Source: Bacteroidales bacterium (lineage in GTDB: Bacteria > Bacteroidota > Bacteroidia > Bacteroidales > UBA932). From it: a DNA stretch of 64,000 bases. Below are positions 25,808 through 33,653 of the stretch, in pieces. Where the stretch lies: contig JAFZQO010000007.1 in the NCBI GenBank assembly GCA_017620335.1, forward strand, positions 101,544 through 165,543. Direction: 5' to 3'. The notes beneath the pieces are model-generated. The model was not told the DNA's origin, searched no databases, and saw nothing but the letters and a program-made list of their open reading frames with translations. A program made the translations under genes and the position numbers. Positions within the stretch are counted from its first letter, which is position 1, and the number at the start of each line of letters is the position of its first letter.

Positions 25808-26635
25808 TTACTTCGTGCGGTGGGTGGCGACGTACTCGGACATCGTGTCGATGGACTGGAGGATGCCCTTGCTCTGGCTGGGGTCGGTGAGCTTGATGCC
25901 GTAGAACTTCTCCATGATGACGATTAGTTCGAGGGCGTCCACGGAATCCAGGCCCAGGCCGGTGTCGCCGAAGAGGGGCTCGTTGTTTGCGATGTCCTCC
26001 GGCGCCATGTCAAGGTTCAGCGATTCGATGATCTGTTTCTTGATCTCTTGTTTCAGTTCTTCCATTTGAGTATGTGATTTGATAGTTTTCTCTATTGTTT
26101 CGGCCGTGAGGTCCAGGTCCCCGGTGCCTTCCCGCTCCACCAGCATCATGTGGCAAACTCGGTCGCCGGTAAGGCATTCGGTCCATCCGCAGAGTACCTT
26201 TTTGATGGCCGGGTCCGCGAAGGCCCAGCGCACCGCCCTGGCCAGGAAGGCGGCGTCGAAGGCCTCCTTCACGTAGAACGACGTTTCCCCGAGGATCCTG
26301 TTCCTGATCGCAATCTCCCCGCAGACGACGTTCGAGAGGGTATAGACGAAGAGCGAGGGCGAGGGGAAGTACTCCTGCGGCCCGATGCTCTTCTGGAACT
26401 CGATGTCGTCGACAGTGGAAGAAGTGCTGTTCACGAGCACTATCGAGAGGTCCTCCTTCGGCTCCTCGTTGCGGAGCCCCGCCTCTCCGAGGACGGTCTC
26501 CGCCCCCAGGAAGCCCGCCTTGGACATCCTGTCCATCTTGAAGAACTTCGGATAGTTGACGTCCATGCTGCGGTAGAGGGCGGTAAGGCCGCCGTCATCC
26601 GCCACTATGCTGTGGTATGATACGATCCTAGCCAT
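25808..26635 (-). CDS. Ketosynthase-like subunit fused in frame to an acyl carrier protein
   Basis: The 275-residue frame has two parts. Residues 1-180 resemble the N-terminal part of a ketosynthase (SIVLVNSTSSTVDDIEF, YTLSNVVCGEIAIR) of the truncated 'ketosynthase-like' proteins found in aryl-polyene/flexirubin loci. Residues 191-275 are a complete ACP with the phosphopantetheine serine at Ser231 in GLGLDSVDALEL. In related clusters these are separate genes. An internal ATG (Met191, complement 26063-26065) could also produce the ACP alone. There is no stop codon between the two parts. Confidence 0.8.
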   Translation of the reverse strand: MARIVSYHSIVADDGGLTALYRSMDVNYPKFFKMDRMSKAGFLGAETVLGEAGLRNEEPKEDLSIVLVNSTSSTVDDIEFQKSIGPQEYFPSPSLFVYTLSNVVCGEIAIRNRILGETSFYVKEAFDAAFLARAVRWAFADPAIKKVLCGWTECLTGDRVCHMMLVEREGTGDLDLTAETIEKTIKSHTQMEELKQEIKKQIIESLNLDMAPEDIANNEPLFGDTGLGLDSVDALELIVIMEKFYGIKLTDPSQSKGILQSIDTMSEYVATHRTK

Positions 26636-27761
26636 TCGCGACCCTCCTGTAAAGTATGGCGGCGTTGATGCCGCCGAAGCCTGACATTATCTTCAGGAAA
26701 CGGCCTCCCGCGGCCGGCCTGAAGTCCTCCGAAAGGTTGAGGGGGTAGGGGACCCCGCTCTCCTTGTAGCCCGCGGTAGGGAACACGACGCCCTCTTCCA
26801 GCGCGAGGCAGGAGATGACGGTCTCGACCACTCCCGCGGCGCCGAGAGTATGACCGAAGACGCTCTTGTAGCTCACGGCCGGGACCCCGTCCAGGCCGCA
26901 GCGGTGCAGGGCCACGCTCTCCATGCTGTCGTTGTAGGACGTGGCGGTGCCGTGAAGGTTGACGAATGCGAGGTCCGCGGCCTTCTCCGCGTCCATTATC
27001 GCCTCTATGGCGGCGGTCTGTCCTGCGGCCGTCCTCGAAGGGGCGGATATATGGTTGGCGTCGTTGCGTATGCAGCCGTCCTCCAGTTCGATGCCGGTTC
27101 CGGTGCCTTTGGAGGTAAGGACTATCGTCGCTACGCCCTCGCTGAGGTTCAGGCCGGTGCGGTCCTTGTCGAAGGGCCGGCAGCGCTCCGGGGAAAGGGC
27201 CTTGAGGCTCTGGAAACCGGAGACGATGAACTTCGAGAGCAAGTCCGCGCCGATGACCACGGCATTGGAGTATCCGTCCAGCTCTATGGCCCGCTTGGCG
27301 ACTATCTGCGCGCAAATTCCTGATGTACAGGCGTTTGTGACGCAGATGGGCTCGTTGGAATTGCCGAACCAGGCGGCGACGAGCCGGGCACTGTGCCACA
27401 GCGGAAGCCTCGGGTCGTCGCCGTCGGGGGACTCCTCCAGCAGCTCCACGTTGCCCTTTGTCGTTGAAATGACGAAGAGGGTATCCTCCGATGAAGCATC
27501 GATCCCGGCCATGCCGATCGCGTTCTCCGCCGAGAGGACCATCGCCTTCTCCAGCGGCGTCATGTCCCCGGCTCCCTTGCGGTCGCCGAAGCGACGGTCA
27601 ATCCCATCCCTGTCGAAGAGTGACGCTACGAACGGGTCGGGTACGCCGAACGTCCCTTCGTGCGGCGTGAGCCCGCTTGCGCCGGCTCGCACGAGGGAAT
27701 AGACCGCGGAGCTTCCAAACCCCAGTCCGGTATATACGTTATGACCCGCTATCGTCACCAT
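26628..27761 (-). CDS. Beta-ketoacyl synthase
   Basis: The 377-residue protein has an intact active site: Cys145 in TNACTSGICAQ, His in NLHGTATSYND and His in SVFGHTLGAAG. It is shorter than FabF at the N-terminus (starts MVTIAGHNVYTGLG) and matches the ketosynthases specific to aryl-polyene clusters. It overlaps the fusion gene by 8 bases and follows the thioesterase gene by 2 bases. Confidence 0.85.
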   Translation of the reverse strand: MVTIAGHNVYTGLGFGSSAVYSLVRAGASGLTPHEGTFGVPDPFVASLFDRDGIDRRFGDRKGAGDMTPLEKAMVLSAENAIGMAGIDASSEDTLFVISTTKGNVELLEESPDGDDPRLPLWHSARLVAAWFGNSNEPICVTNACTSGICAQIVAKRAIELDGYSNAVVIGADLLSKFIVSGFQSLKALSPERCRPFDKDRTGLNLSEGVATIVLTSKGTGTGIELEDGCIRNDANHISAPSRTAAGQTAAIEAIMDAEKAADLAFVNLHGTATSYNDSMESVALHRCGLDGVPAVSYKSVFGHTLGAAGVVETVISCLALEEGVVFPTAGYKESGVPYPLNLSEDFRPAAGGRFLKIMSGFGGINAAILYRRVANG

Positions 27762-27763
27762 CT

Positions 27764-28180
27764 TCAGACTCCGTGCTCAGTTTTCCATTCGTTGTAGAAT
27801 TCCGGGCAGTAAAGCGACAGCTGATACTTGAGGTCCAGGAACACCTGCGTGGTGGACCCGGTCGCCACTATCTCGTTGTCGGATTTCCTGCGGATGTTGT
27901 AAGTGAACCTGATCTTGGCCCCTTCGCAGGGCACATAGACGGCTTCGGCTATGAAGCTGTCGCCGAAGATCAGGGGATTCAGGAACTTGAAGTCCATCTT
28001 CACGACGGGGGCGTAATAGCCCTTCGCGTAGATGTCCAGGTATCCCAGGTGGTATTTCTCCCCGAAGGCGATGCGCGCGTCCTCGAAGTACTTCACGTAG
28101 TTCCCGTGCCAGACTATGGCCATGGAGTCCACCTCGTTGAAGCGGACCTTTAACTCTGCGTATGCTTTCAGCTCTTCCAT
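27764..28180 (-). CDS. 4-hydroxybenzoyl-CoA thioesterase-like hotdog thioesterase
   Basis: The 138-residue protein shows the 4HBT motif: a catalytic Asp in NEVDSMAIVWHGNYVKYFED, followed by AR. It would release or transfer acyl groups from ACP/CoA, the ApeH-like role in aryl-polyene loci. It is flanked by a dehydratase (1-base gap) and a ketosynthase (2-base gap) in the same operon. Confidence 0.85.
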   Translation of the reverse strand: MEELKAYAELKVRFNEVDSMAIVWHGNYVKYFEDARIAFGEKYHLGYLDIYAKGYYAPVVKMDFKFLNPLIFGDSFIAEAVYVPCEGAKIRFTYNIRRKSDNEIVATGSTTQVFLDLKYQLSLYCPEFYNEWKTEHGV

Positions 28181-28181
28181 A

Positions 28182-28619
28182 TCAGCCTTTCTGTTCTATA
28201 TCGGTGAGGGATATCTTCATCTGGCACGACGCCGCGACTTCTCCGCCGCAGGTCGTGACGGCGCTCACGAGCGTGATCCCGAACACCTCGCTTATGGTCT
28301 CTATCGTAGTCATGAGCGTGCTTCCCGCCTCCGGCAGGAAGTTGACCCTGAAGTCCTTGACGGCGCCGATTATGCCCAGCTTCACGGTCTCGTTCTTCTG
28401 GTACTTGTTGATGTAGCCTATCCTCGCCGCGCAGCTCTGGGCTATGTTCTCCATCAGCCCCGCTTCGCTCAGGCGCCCGTCGCGCATGAGGATGCCGTCC
28501 GGCCTGACCTCGAACGAGGTCACCGACCTCTCCGGCTCGAAGTCCACGAGTGTGTCCACGAGGAGGAAAGGCGGTCGCTGAGGTATCAGCTCTAGTATCC
28601 CTATCTTGCCGGTATCCAT
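28182..28619 (-). CDS. Hotdog-fold dehydratase (ApeP/FabA-FabZ-like)
   Basis: The 145-residue protein begins with LIPQRPPFLLVDTLVD and has LMENIAQSCAARIGY, the pattern of ApeP-type 3-hydroxyacyl-ACP dehydratases. The usual HFPG histidine motif is replaced (RLSEAGLMENIAQ), so it is more likely the ApeP-type partner of the ApeI-like subunit at 22259-22630 than a stand-alone FabZ. It is one base away from the thioesterase gene. Confidence 0.8.
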   Translation of the reverse strand: MDTGKIGILELIPQRPPFLLVDTLVDFEPERSVTSFEVRPDGILMRDGRLSEAGLMENIAQSCAARIGYINKYQKNETVKLGIIGAVKDFRVNFLPEAGSTLMTTIETISEVFGITLVSAVTTCGGEVAASCQMKISLTDIEQKG

Positions 28620-28620
28620 G

Positions 28621-29979
28621 TCAGTATCTCAAATATTCCCACAAAGGGCCCCTGCGTTTCTTGGCCCTGAACTTCTCAATCAACGCTTCGTTCCCGTCGC
28701 CGGGGAAGATCCACTTCTGCCCGGTGGCGGCCGCGAGCTCCTTCACATTGCCGAGGTCAACGTCCTTCGAAACGTAATATTTCGGCTCTATGAGCTCCTC
28801 AGGCCCGGACACGACACCTTCCCGGAGGGCGATGTCGTACAGCTTCGTGTCGGGATAGATCCTCATCCCGATGTATGGGAAGAAGACGGTGAATCCCAGA
28901 TCCTTGCTTCGCTCGAAGGTCTCCCTGAGAGTCGCGTCCGTCTCGCCGTATCCGCCGAGTATCATGAAATGGGCGTAAAAGATGCCGAGCTCTCCGGCCC
29001 ACTGGCTGGTACGCCTGATCTCTTCCCAAGTAATGCCTTTGCCGTATGTCTCGAGCGTCCTGTCGGCCAGCGTGTCCGTGCCCCACTCGATGTGGGTGAG
29101 GCCAGCCTGCTGGTACAGCGCAAGCTCCTCCCGGGTAAGGTTCCTGGGGCTGAAATACGCGCCCCACCTGACCTTGAGCCCGCTTTCGATGATCCTATGG
29201 CATAGCTCCTCGTTGTAGCCGCGGTCGATGTTGAAGACGGAGTCGGTAAAGAAGAGGTAGTCGATGCCGTACTTCGCGTTCATCTCGCGGATGTTCTCCA
29301 CGACCGTCGCGGAGTCGAGGTTGCGCACCTTCCTCCCGTCGATGATGGGGTAGGAGCAGTAGATGCACCTGAACGGACAGCCCCTCTTGGTCTGGACGTT
29401 CAGCATCCCGCTCTTCTCGTAGTAGTAGCTGACGGAGTCGGGGTCCATCTTCAGGCAGGGCGACTCCACGTAGGTGCTGCGTCCGTTGACGCGGACCTTC
29501 CCGTCCGCGTCTCGGTATACCAGCCCCTCGATGCCGTGCCAGTCCTTGCCGTGGAAGATGGCGTCGAGGAGCTCGCAGAGCGACCTCTCTCCCTCTCCCT
29601 TGATCCCGAAATCGGCCCCCAGGCGCTCCAGGAGCAGTTCCGGGAAGATGGAGAACCCGGCCCCGCCCACCAGGATCTTCCTGTCCGTGACCTCTCGGAG
29701 GGTCCGGACTATCCTGACATAATGGTTGACGAAGCAGTTCTCCGAAAGGATATTGTTGTCGTCGATGTTCCTCAGGGAAATGGCTATGGCGTCGAATCCT
29801 CCCTCCGCGCACCAGCGGCGCAGCTCCTCGTAGCCTCCGTCGAGGTTGAAGTCGAAGAGGCTGCAGCTGCACTCCGGCATGTTCTTCTCCAGATACGTCA
29901 TGAGATACGACGCACCCAGGGGATAGACCGGATACGGCTCCTTGAAGTTGTTAGCGGAGATGAAACCTAGCCTGAACAT
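28621..29979 (-). CDS. B12-binding-type radical SAM protein (2)
   Basis: The 452-residue protein combines a cobalamin-type Rossmann domain (residues 1-150, with ILVGGAGFSIFPE and FGIKGEGERSLCELL) and a radical SAM domain with CPFRCIYC, continuing with FFTDSVFNID and GTDTLADRTLETYGKG. It is of the BchE/PhpK-like class with unknown reaction. It is not closely similar to the other radical SAM protein of this operon. The ATG (complement 29977-29979) overlaps the upstream acyltransferase stop as ATGA; a TTG three bases earlier is ignored. Confidence 0.83.
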   Translation of the reverse strand: MFRLGFISANNFKEPYPVYPLGASYLMTYLEKNMPECSCSLFDFNLDGGYEELRRWCAEGGFDAIAISLRNIDDNNILSENCFVNHYVRIVRTLREVTDRKILVGGAGFSIFPELLLERLGADFGIKGEGERSLCELLDAIFHGKDWHGIEGLVYRDADGKVRVNGRSTYVESPCLKMDPDSVSYYYEKSGMLNVQTKRGCPFRCIYCSYPIIDGRKVRNLDSATVVENIREMNAKYGIDYLFFTDSVFNIDRGYNEELCHRIIESGLKVRWGAYFSPRNLTREELALYQQAGLTHIEWGTDTLADRTLETYGKGITWEEIRRTSQWAGELGIFYAHFMILGGYGETDATLRETFERSKDLGFTVFFPYIGMRIYPDTKLYDIALREGVVSGPEELIEPKYYVSKDVDLGNVKELAAATGQKWIFPGDGNEALIEKFRAKKRRGPLWEYLRY

Positions 29980-30890
29980 CAATTCCAGAAATCATAGAAG
30001 TTGAACCATTGCCGGGGATAGGCCCTTACGACCGATTCAAGCTCTTTCACGTATTGCCGCGCCAGCGCTTCGGCCACTTTCCTGGTCCCCAGGCCTTCGC
30101 GCTCCACCTCCACCGGCCGGACGAACACCTTGTAGGCGCTGGTCCCTTCCTTGACGTTGAAGAGCGCGACGACTTCCTTTTCAAGCTGCGCCGCGAGCAT
30201 GAAAGCGCCGACGGGGAAACGCGCGGGAGCCCCGAGGAAGTCGCATTCGACGTACTTGTTGGAGCCAAGCATGCGGTCGCAGGGCATGGAAACGGATTCG
30301 CCCGCCTCCAGCGCGACCTTGATGATGAACAGGTGGGAGAGGTCTTCTGAAACGGGGATCATCTTCACCCCGTGGTCGTTCAGGACGGAGGCGCGGTGGT
30401 GCTGCAGCGAGGCGGTCTCGCCCCCGTAGACCACGGCGTTGATGGGCTTGTCCTTCAGCCCCAGCATGTATCCGGCCATCTCCATGCTCCCGACGTGTGA
30501 GCCGGCGATAAGGAAGCCTTCGTCGCCCTCCAGGCGCTCCCGGATGCCGTCCCTGCCTTCCACCTTGATGGTGAAGTCGCCGGGGTCCTTGGTGAAGAAG
30601 CGGAACCTGTCGAACATGACCCTGCCGAAAAGGCGGTGAGTGGCGTAGGCGTCCCTGAAGGACTGGCGCCGCGTGTCCCCGATCCTTTCGGTGAAGAACT
30701 GCCGGGTCGCGCGGAAACCCTTGGGGTTGAATAGAAGGTAGAAGGGGAGTACGCAGTCCAGGAGGGCGTAGCCGGCGCGCAACGAGATCCTTCCCAACAG
30801 AAATATCAGGAACTCCTGCCCGAAACTACCTCCATTGGTCTTCCCGCTCCACTTGCGGCGGACTCCGGTATTATTGGACCTGCTTCTCAA
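29979..30890 (-). CDS. Lipid A lauroyl-type (LpxL/HtrB) acyltransferase in the pigment operon
   Basis: The protein is about 300 residues and has the LpxL-family HxxxxE motif in GSHVGSMEMAGY and DRMLGSNKYVECDFLGAPARFP. Such enzymes transfer acyl chains from ACP; aryl-polyene loci carry one that probably transfers the polyene acyl group to a glycerol or glycolipid acceptor. No ATG fits the N-terminus: the reading frame opens at TTG (complement 30888-30890) inside the end of the ACP gene (20-base overlap), and the first in-frame ATG is about 90 codons downstream within the fold. Start uncertain. Confidence 0.8.
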   Translation of the reverse strand: MRSRSNNTGVRRKWSGKTNGGSFGQEFLIFLLGRISLRAGYALLDCVLPFYLLFNPKGFRATRQFFTERIGDTRRQSFRDAYATHRLFGRVMFDRFRFFTKDPGDFTIKVEGRDGIRERLEGDEGFLIAGSHVGSMEMAGYMLGLKDKPINAVVYGGETASLQHHRASVLNDHGVKMIPVSEDLSHLFIIKVALEAGESVSMPCDRMLGSNKYVECDFLGAPARFPVGAFMLAAQLEKEVVALFNVKEGTSAYKVFVRPVEVEREGLGTRKVAEALARQYVKELESVVRAYPRQWFNFYDFWN

Positions 30891-31113
30891 TATAATCGTA
30901 GAACTGTGAGAGAGTCCTCACGTTGTACATATCCTCAGCCTTGATCTTGAAACCGAACTTCTCCTCAACCAGGACGACGATGTCCACGAAATCGAGGCTG
31001 TCAATACCCACGTCCTCCTTGAGATAGGCGTCGTCGGAGAGTTTCTCGGGTTCGATCTCAAGCTCCTCGATAAGGAATTCGTTGACTGATTGCTTAATTT
31101 CCTCTTTGGTCAT
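30871..31113 (-). CDS. Acyl carrier protein
   Basis: The 80-residue acidic protein has the four-helix ACP pattern with the phosphopantetheine attachment serine, Ser39, in VGIDSLDFVDIV. It carries the growing polyene or its aryl starter. It is the second ACP of the operon, the other being fused to a ketosynthase-like domain (25808-26635). No phosphopantetheinyl transferase gene is in the operon, so activation must come from elsewhere. Confidence 0.93.
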   Translation of the reverse strand: MTKEEIKQSVNEFLIEELEIEPEKLSDDAYLKEDVGIDSLDFVDIVVLVEEKFGFKIKAEDMYNVRTLSQFYDYIEKQVQ

Positions 31114-31129
31114 AATTAATGATCTATAC

Positions 31130-32347
31130 TTATAAATTCTTGATTATCAGCGCACTGTTGGTTCCGCCGAAGCCGAACGAATTGGAAAGGCATACGTTCA
31201 GCTCCTTCTCGACCGCATGGGGGATGATGTTCAGCCCCTCTGAATACTGGTCGGGCTTCTCGAAGTTTATGTTGGGGGCGATGAATCCGCCCTTCATCAT
31301 CAGGATGGTGTAGATGATCTCGCTGGCGCCGGACATCCAGCACTCGTGCCCGGTCATGGACTTGGTCGAGCTGATGGGGACGCCGTTCGTGCCGAACACC
31401 CTCTTGATGGCCATGGCCTCCGTCGCGTCGCCGAGCATGGTGGAGGTGGCGTGGGCGTTGATGTAGTCGATGTCGTCCGGGGCCATGTCGGCTTCCTTCA
31501 GGGCCCTCTCCATGGCTATCGCCGAGCCGAGGTCGCTGGGCTGGGAGATGTTGACTCCGTTGGAGGAGAAGCCGTATCCTATCACTTCGGCGTAGATCTT
31601 GGCGCCGCGTTTGACGGCGTGCTCGTACTCCTCGAGGATGACGGTGGCGGACCCGCCGCTCGGCACGAGGCCGTCGCGCGAAGCGTCGAAAGGCCTCGAT
31701 GCCTTAGCGGGGTCGTCCGTCCTGACGGAGAAGGCGTTCAGGCCGTCGAAGCTTCCCATGCTGAGGTAGTTGACCTCCTGGGCGCCGCCGCAGATGATCA
31801 TCTCCTGCAGTCCGTTGCGTATCATCAAAGCCCCTAAACCTATTGAATGGGAGCCGCTTGCGCAGGCGGCGCTGACCGTGAGGTTGATGCCTTTGAGCTT
31901 GAAGATGGTGGAAAGGTTCATGGTCACGGTCGAGTTCATCGACCTGAAGATGGAGCCGGAGCCCACCATCATCGTGTCCTTGGTCCTCTTGATGGTCTCG
32001 TAGCCTTCGATCACCTCCTTGGCGCAGGAATCGTTGCCGAAGAGGACGCCGATCTCGTTATTTGCGAGGTACTCGTCGGAAAGCCCGGCGTCGGCTATGG
32101 CGTCCCTGGTGGAGACGTATGCGAATAGTCCCTGCTCGGCGAGGCAGACCCTCTGGCGGCGGTCAAGGATGCCTTTCAGCTGCGGAATGGGGACGATGCC
32201 CGTCAGCGGAGACCTGAACCCGAACTCCGTGCGTACCGGCTCGATCCCGATACCGGACTTTCCGTTGCGGAGGGAGTTGGACACCTCTTCCAGGTTCAAC
32301 CCGATGCATGAGTAGATCCCCATGCCAGTTATCACGACTCTCTTCAT
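31130..32347 (-). CDS. Beta-ketoacyl-ACP synthase (ApeO/FabF-like)
   Basis: The 405-residue ketosynthase has a complete triad: Cys162 in SAACASGSHS, His in NAHATSTMLGD and His in SMTGHECWMSG. It starts with the canonical MKRVVITGMGIYSCIG. It is the second gene of the operon, 6 bases after fabG and 16 bases before the ACP gene, and is the best candidate for initiating/condensing enzyme of the pathway. Confidence 0.9.
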   Translation of the reverse strand: MKRVVITGMGIYSCIGLNLEEVSNSLRNGKSGIGIEPVRTEFGFRSPLTGIVPIPQLKGILDRRQRVCLAEQGLFAYVSTRDAIADAGLSDEYLANNEIGVLFGNDSCAKEVIEGYETIKRTKDTMMVGSGSIFRSMNSTVTMNLSTIFKLKGINLTVSAACASGSHSIGLGALMIRNGLQEMIICGGAQEVNYLSMGSFDGLNAFSVRTDDPAKASRPFDASRDGLVPSGGSATVILEEYEHAVKRGAKIYAEVIGYGFSSNGVNISQPSDLGSAIAMERALKEADMAPDDIDYINAHATSTMLGDATEAMAIKRVFGTNGVPISSTKSMTGHECWMSGASEIIYTILMMKGGFIAPNINFEKPDQYSEGLNIIPHAVEKELNVCLSNSFGFGGTNSALIIKNL

Positions 32348-32353
32348 CTCTTG

Positions 32354-33082
32354 TCAGAATAGGCCTCCGTTGATGGAGATAACTTGTCCTGTAATGTATG
32401 CGGCGCTGTCGGAGACGAGGAACGCAACGAGGGCGGCCACCTCCTCCGGCTTGCCGAACCTTCCGGCCGGGACCATCTTCACGAGCTCGTCCTTAGGGAG
32501 GGCGGCGGTCATGTCTGAATCGATGAAGCCGGGGGCGACGGCGTTGACTGTCACCTTGCGGGGCGCGACCTCCTGGGCGAGCGATTTCGTGAGCCCGATG
32601 AGGGCCGCCTTCGACGCCGAGTAGTTGACCTGGCCGGGAAGGCCTTTCAGACCGGAAAGGGAGGACATGTTGACTATCCTGCCCCAGCGCTTGGTCATCA
32701 TCCTCTTCAAGAGCCTCCTGGTCACGTAGAACGGGCCATTGAGGTTCGCCGAGATGACGTCGTCCCACTGTTCGTTGTTCATGAACACCATCAGGGTGTC
32801 GTTGCGTATGCCGGCGTTGTTGACCAGAACGGAGATGTACTCGCTGGGATGGCTGTCTTCCCATCTTTCGATGGCGTTGTCAACCTCCTCGACGTTCGAC
32901 ACGTCGAAGGGGAGCAGCTCGGCGCTTCCGCCGTTCTCCTCGATCTCCTTCTTCAGCTCCTCGGCCCGCTGCTGGCTGGACTTGTAATTGATTAATACAC
33001 AGTAGCCCAGGGATGCCAGCTCACGGCTTATGGAGGCACCTATCCCGCGTGCTCCGCCAGTTATTAGCGCATATTTCGTCAT
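32354..33082 (-). CDS. fabG: 3-oxoacyl-ACP reductase (FabG/ApeQ-like), first gene of the pigment operon
   Basis: The 242-residue short-chain dehydrogenase has TGGARGIGASIS (NADP loop), NNAG, the catalytic Ser in NMSSLSG and the YxxxK motif YSASK. It reduces the 3-oxo group after each condensation. Its start ATG at 33080-33082 is used; an in-frame ATG 15 bases upstream (33095-33097) is also possible. The promoter -7 box at 33113-33120 is about 30 bases upstream. Confidence 0.93.
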   Translation of the reverse strand: MTKYALITGGARGIGASISRELASLGYCVLINYKSSQQRAEELKKEIEENGGSAELLPFDVSNVEEVDNAIERWEDSHPSEYISVLVNNAGIRNDTLMVFMNNEQWDDVISANLNGPFYVTRRLLKRMMTKRWGRIVNMSSLSGLKGLPGQVNYSASKAALIGLTKSLAQEVAPRKVTVNAVAPGFIDSDMTAALPKDELVKMVPAGRFGKPEEVAALVAFLVSDSAAYITGQVISINGGLF

Positions 33083-33112
33083 ATGTCCTCGTTCCAAATG
33101 CTTATTAACTTA

Positions 33113-33120
33113 CAAAGATA
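33113..33120 (-). promoter_or_regulatory. -7 element driving the aryl-polyene-type operon
   Basis: TATCTTTG on the minus strand, a perfect -7 box. The -33 region about 20 bases upstream is a weak match (GACTGTTTTA). No other convincing promoter is seen inside the following 21.7 kb, where most gene gaps are 0-16 bases or overlaps. Confidence 0.7.
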
Positions 33121-33172
33121 GAAAAACTCGGCGTAAAACAGTCTATTCCAGCCCTGTTTTCTGCATTTGGAA

Positions 33173-33383
33173 CCCTCCGCCCCGCCCGCTCCGTTTTCCC
33201 TCGCCCCACCCGCCTGTTTCCCAATGTCCCGCCTGCCCGTTTTCCGCGCCTTTGGTGCGCAAAATCGCCCTTTTTGCGCACCGCCACCCCTTTCCCCGCT
33301 ACTGACGGTCCAGCCGTTGGACCGGAAGGAGCATTTTACCCCTGTTTTCGTTCTTTCCGGTCCAGCCATTGGACCGGAAGGTA
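33173..33383. repeat. Intergenic hairpin island 2
   Basis: Contents in order: a pyrimidine-rich stretch (33173-33240), one TGCGCAAAA/TTTTGCGCA hairpin (33256-33280) and two GGTCCA/TGGACC hairpins starting at 33307 and 33359 (52-base period). The spacer between the latter two is the reverse complement of the spacer at 1364-1390 with few changes. The TGCGCA hairpin also occurs twice at 36491-36566. Confidence 0.85.
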
Positions 33384-33434
33384 CACCTGTGCGGACTTGG
33401 GGGCGGCCGGGGTGTGAGAAAACGATACTTTTCC

Positions 33435-33442
33435 TATATTTG
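33435..33442 (+). promoter_or_regulatory. -7 element upstream of the 62-residue protein gene
   Basis: TATATTTG lies 19 bases before the ATG, implying a short leader; -33 element unclear. Confidence 0.45.
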
Positions 33443-33461
33443 CATAAAGATCTGTTCTGCT

Positions 33462-33650
33462 ATGGCACAATACCCCTGCGAGTCCTGCAAGTTCAGGGCG
33501 CATTACGACAAGAACCCCAAATCGGCCCTCGGCCGGTTCTGGCGCTGGCACATCAATTTCTGCCCCGGCTTCAAGGCCTACTTCACCCATCAGGATGAGG
33601 AGACCAAAAATGCTCTCCGTGAGAAGTACGACTTCCACAAATATCAGTAG
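33462..33650 (+). CDS. Small Cys/Trp-rich protein of 62 residues
   Basis: The protein opens MAQYPCESCKFRAHYD and continues with GRFWRWHINFCPGFKAYF. The CxxC pair plus a third cysteine suggest a small metal-binding or redox fold; no signal peptide or membrane segment is present. I believe similar short proteins are common in Bacteroidales but know no function. It has its own -7 box and lies 3 bases before the lipoprotein hydrolase gene, so the two may be co-transcribed. Confidence 0.75.
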   Translation: MAQYPCESCKFRAHYDKNPKSALGRFWRWHINFCPGFKAYFTHQDEETKNALREKYDFHKYQ

Positions 33651-33653
33651 GCC

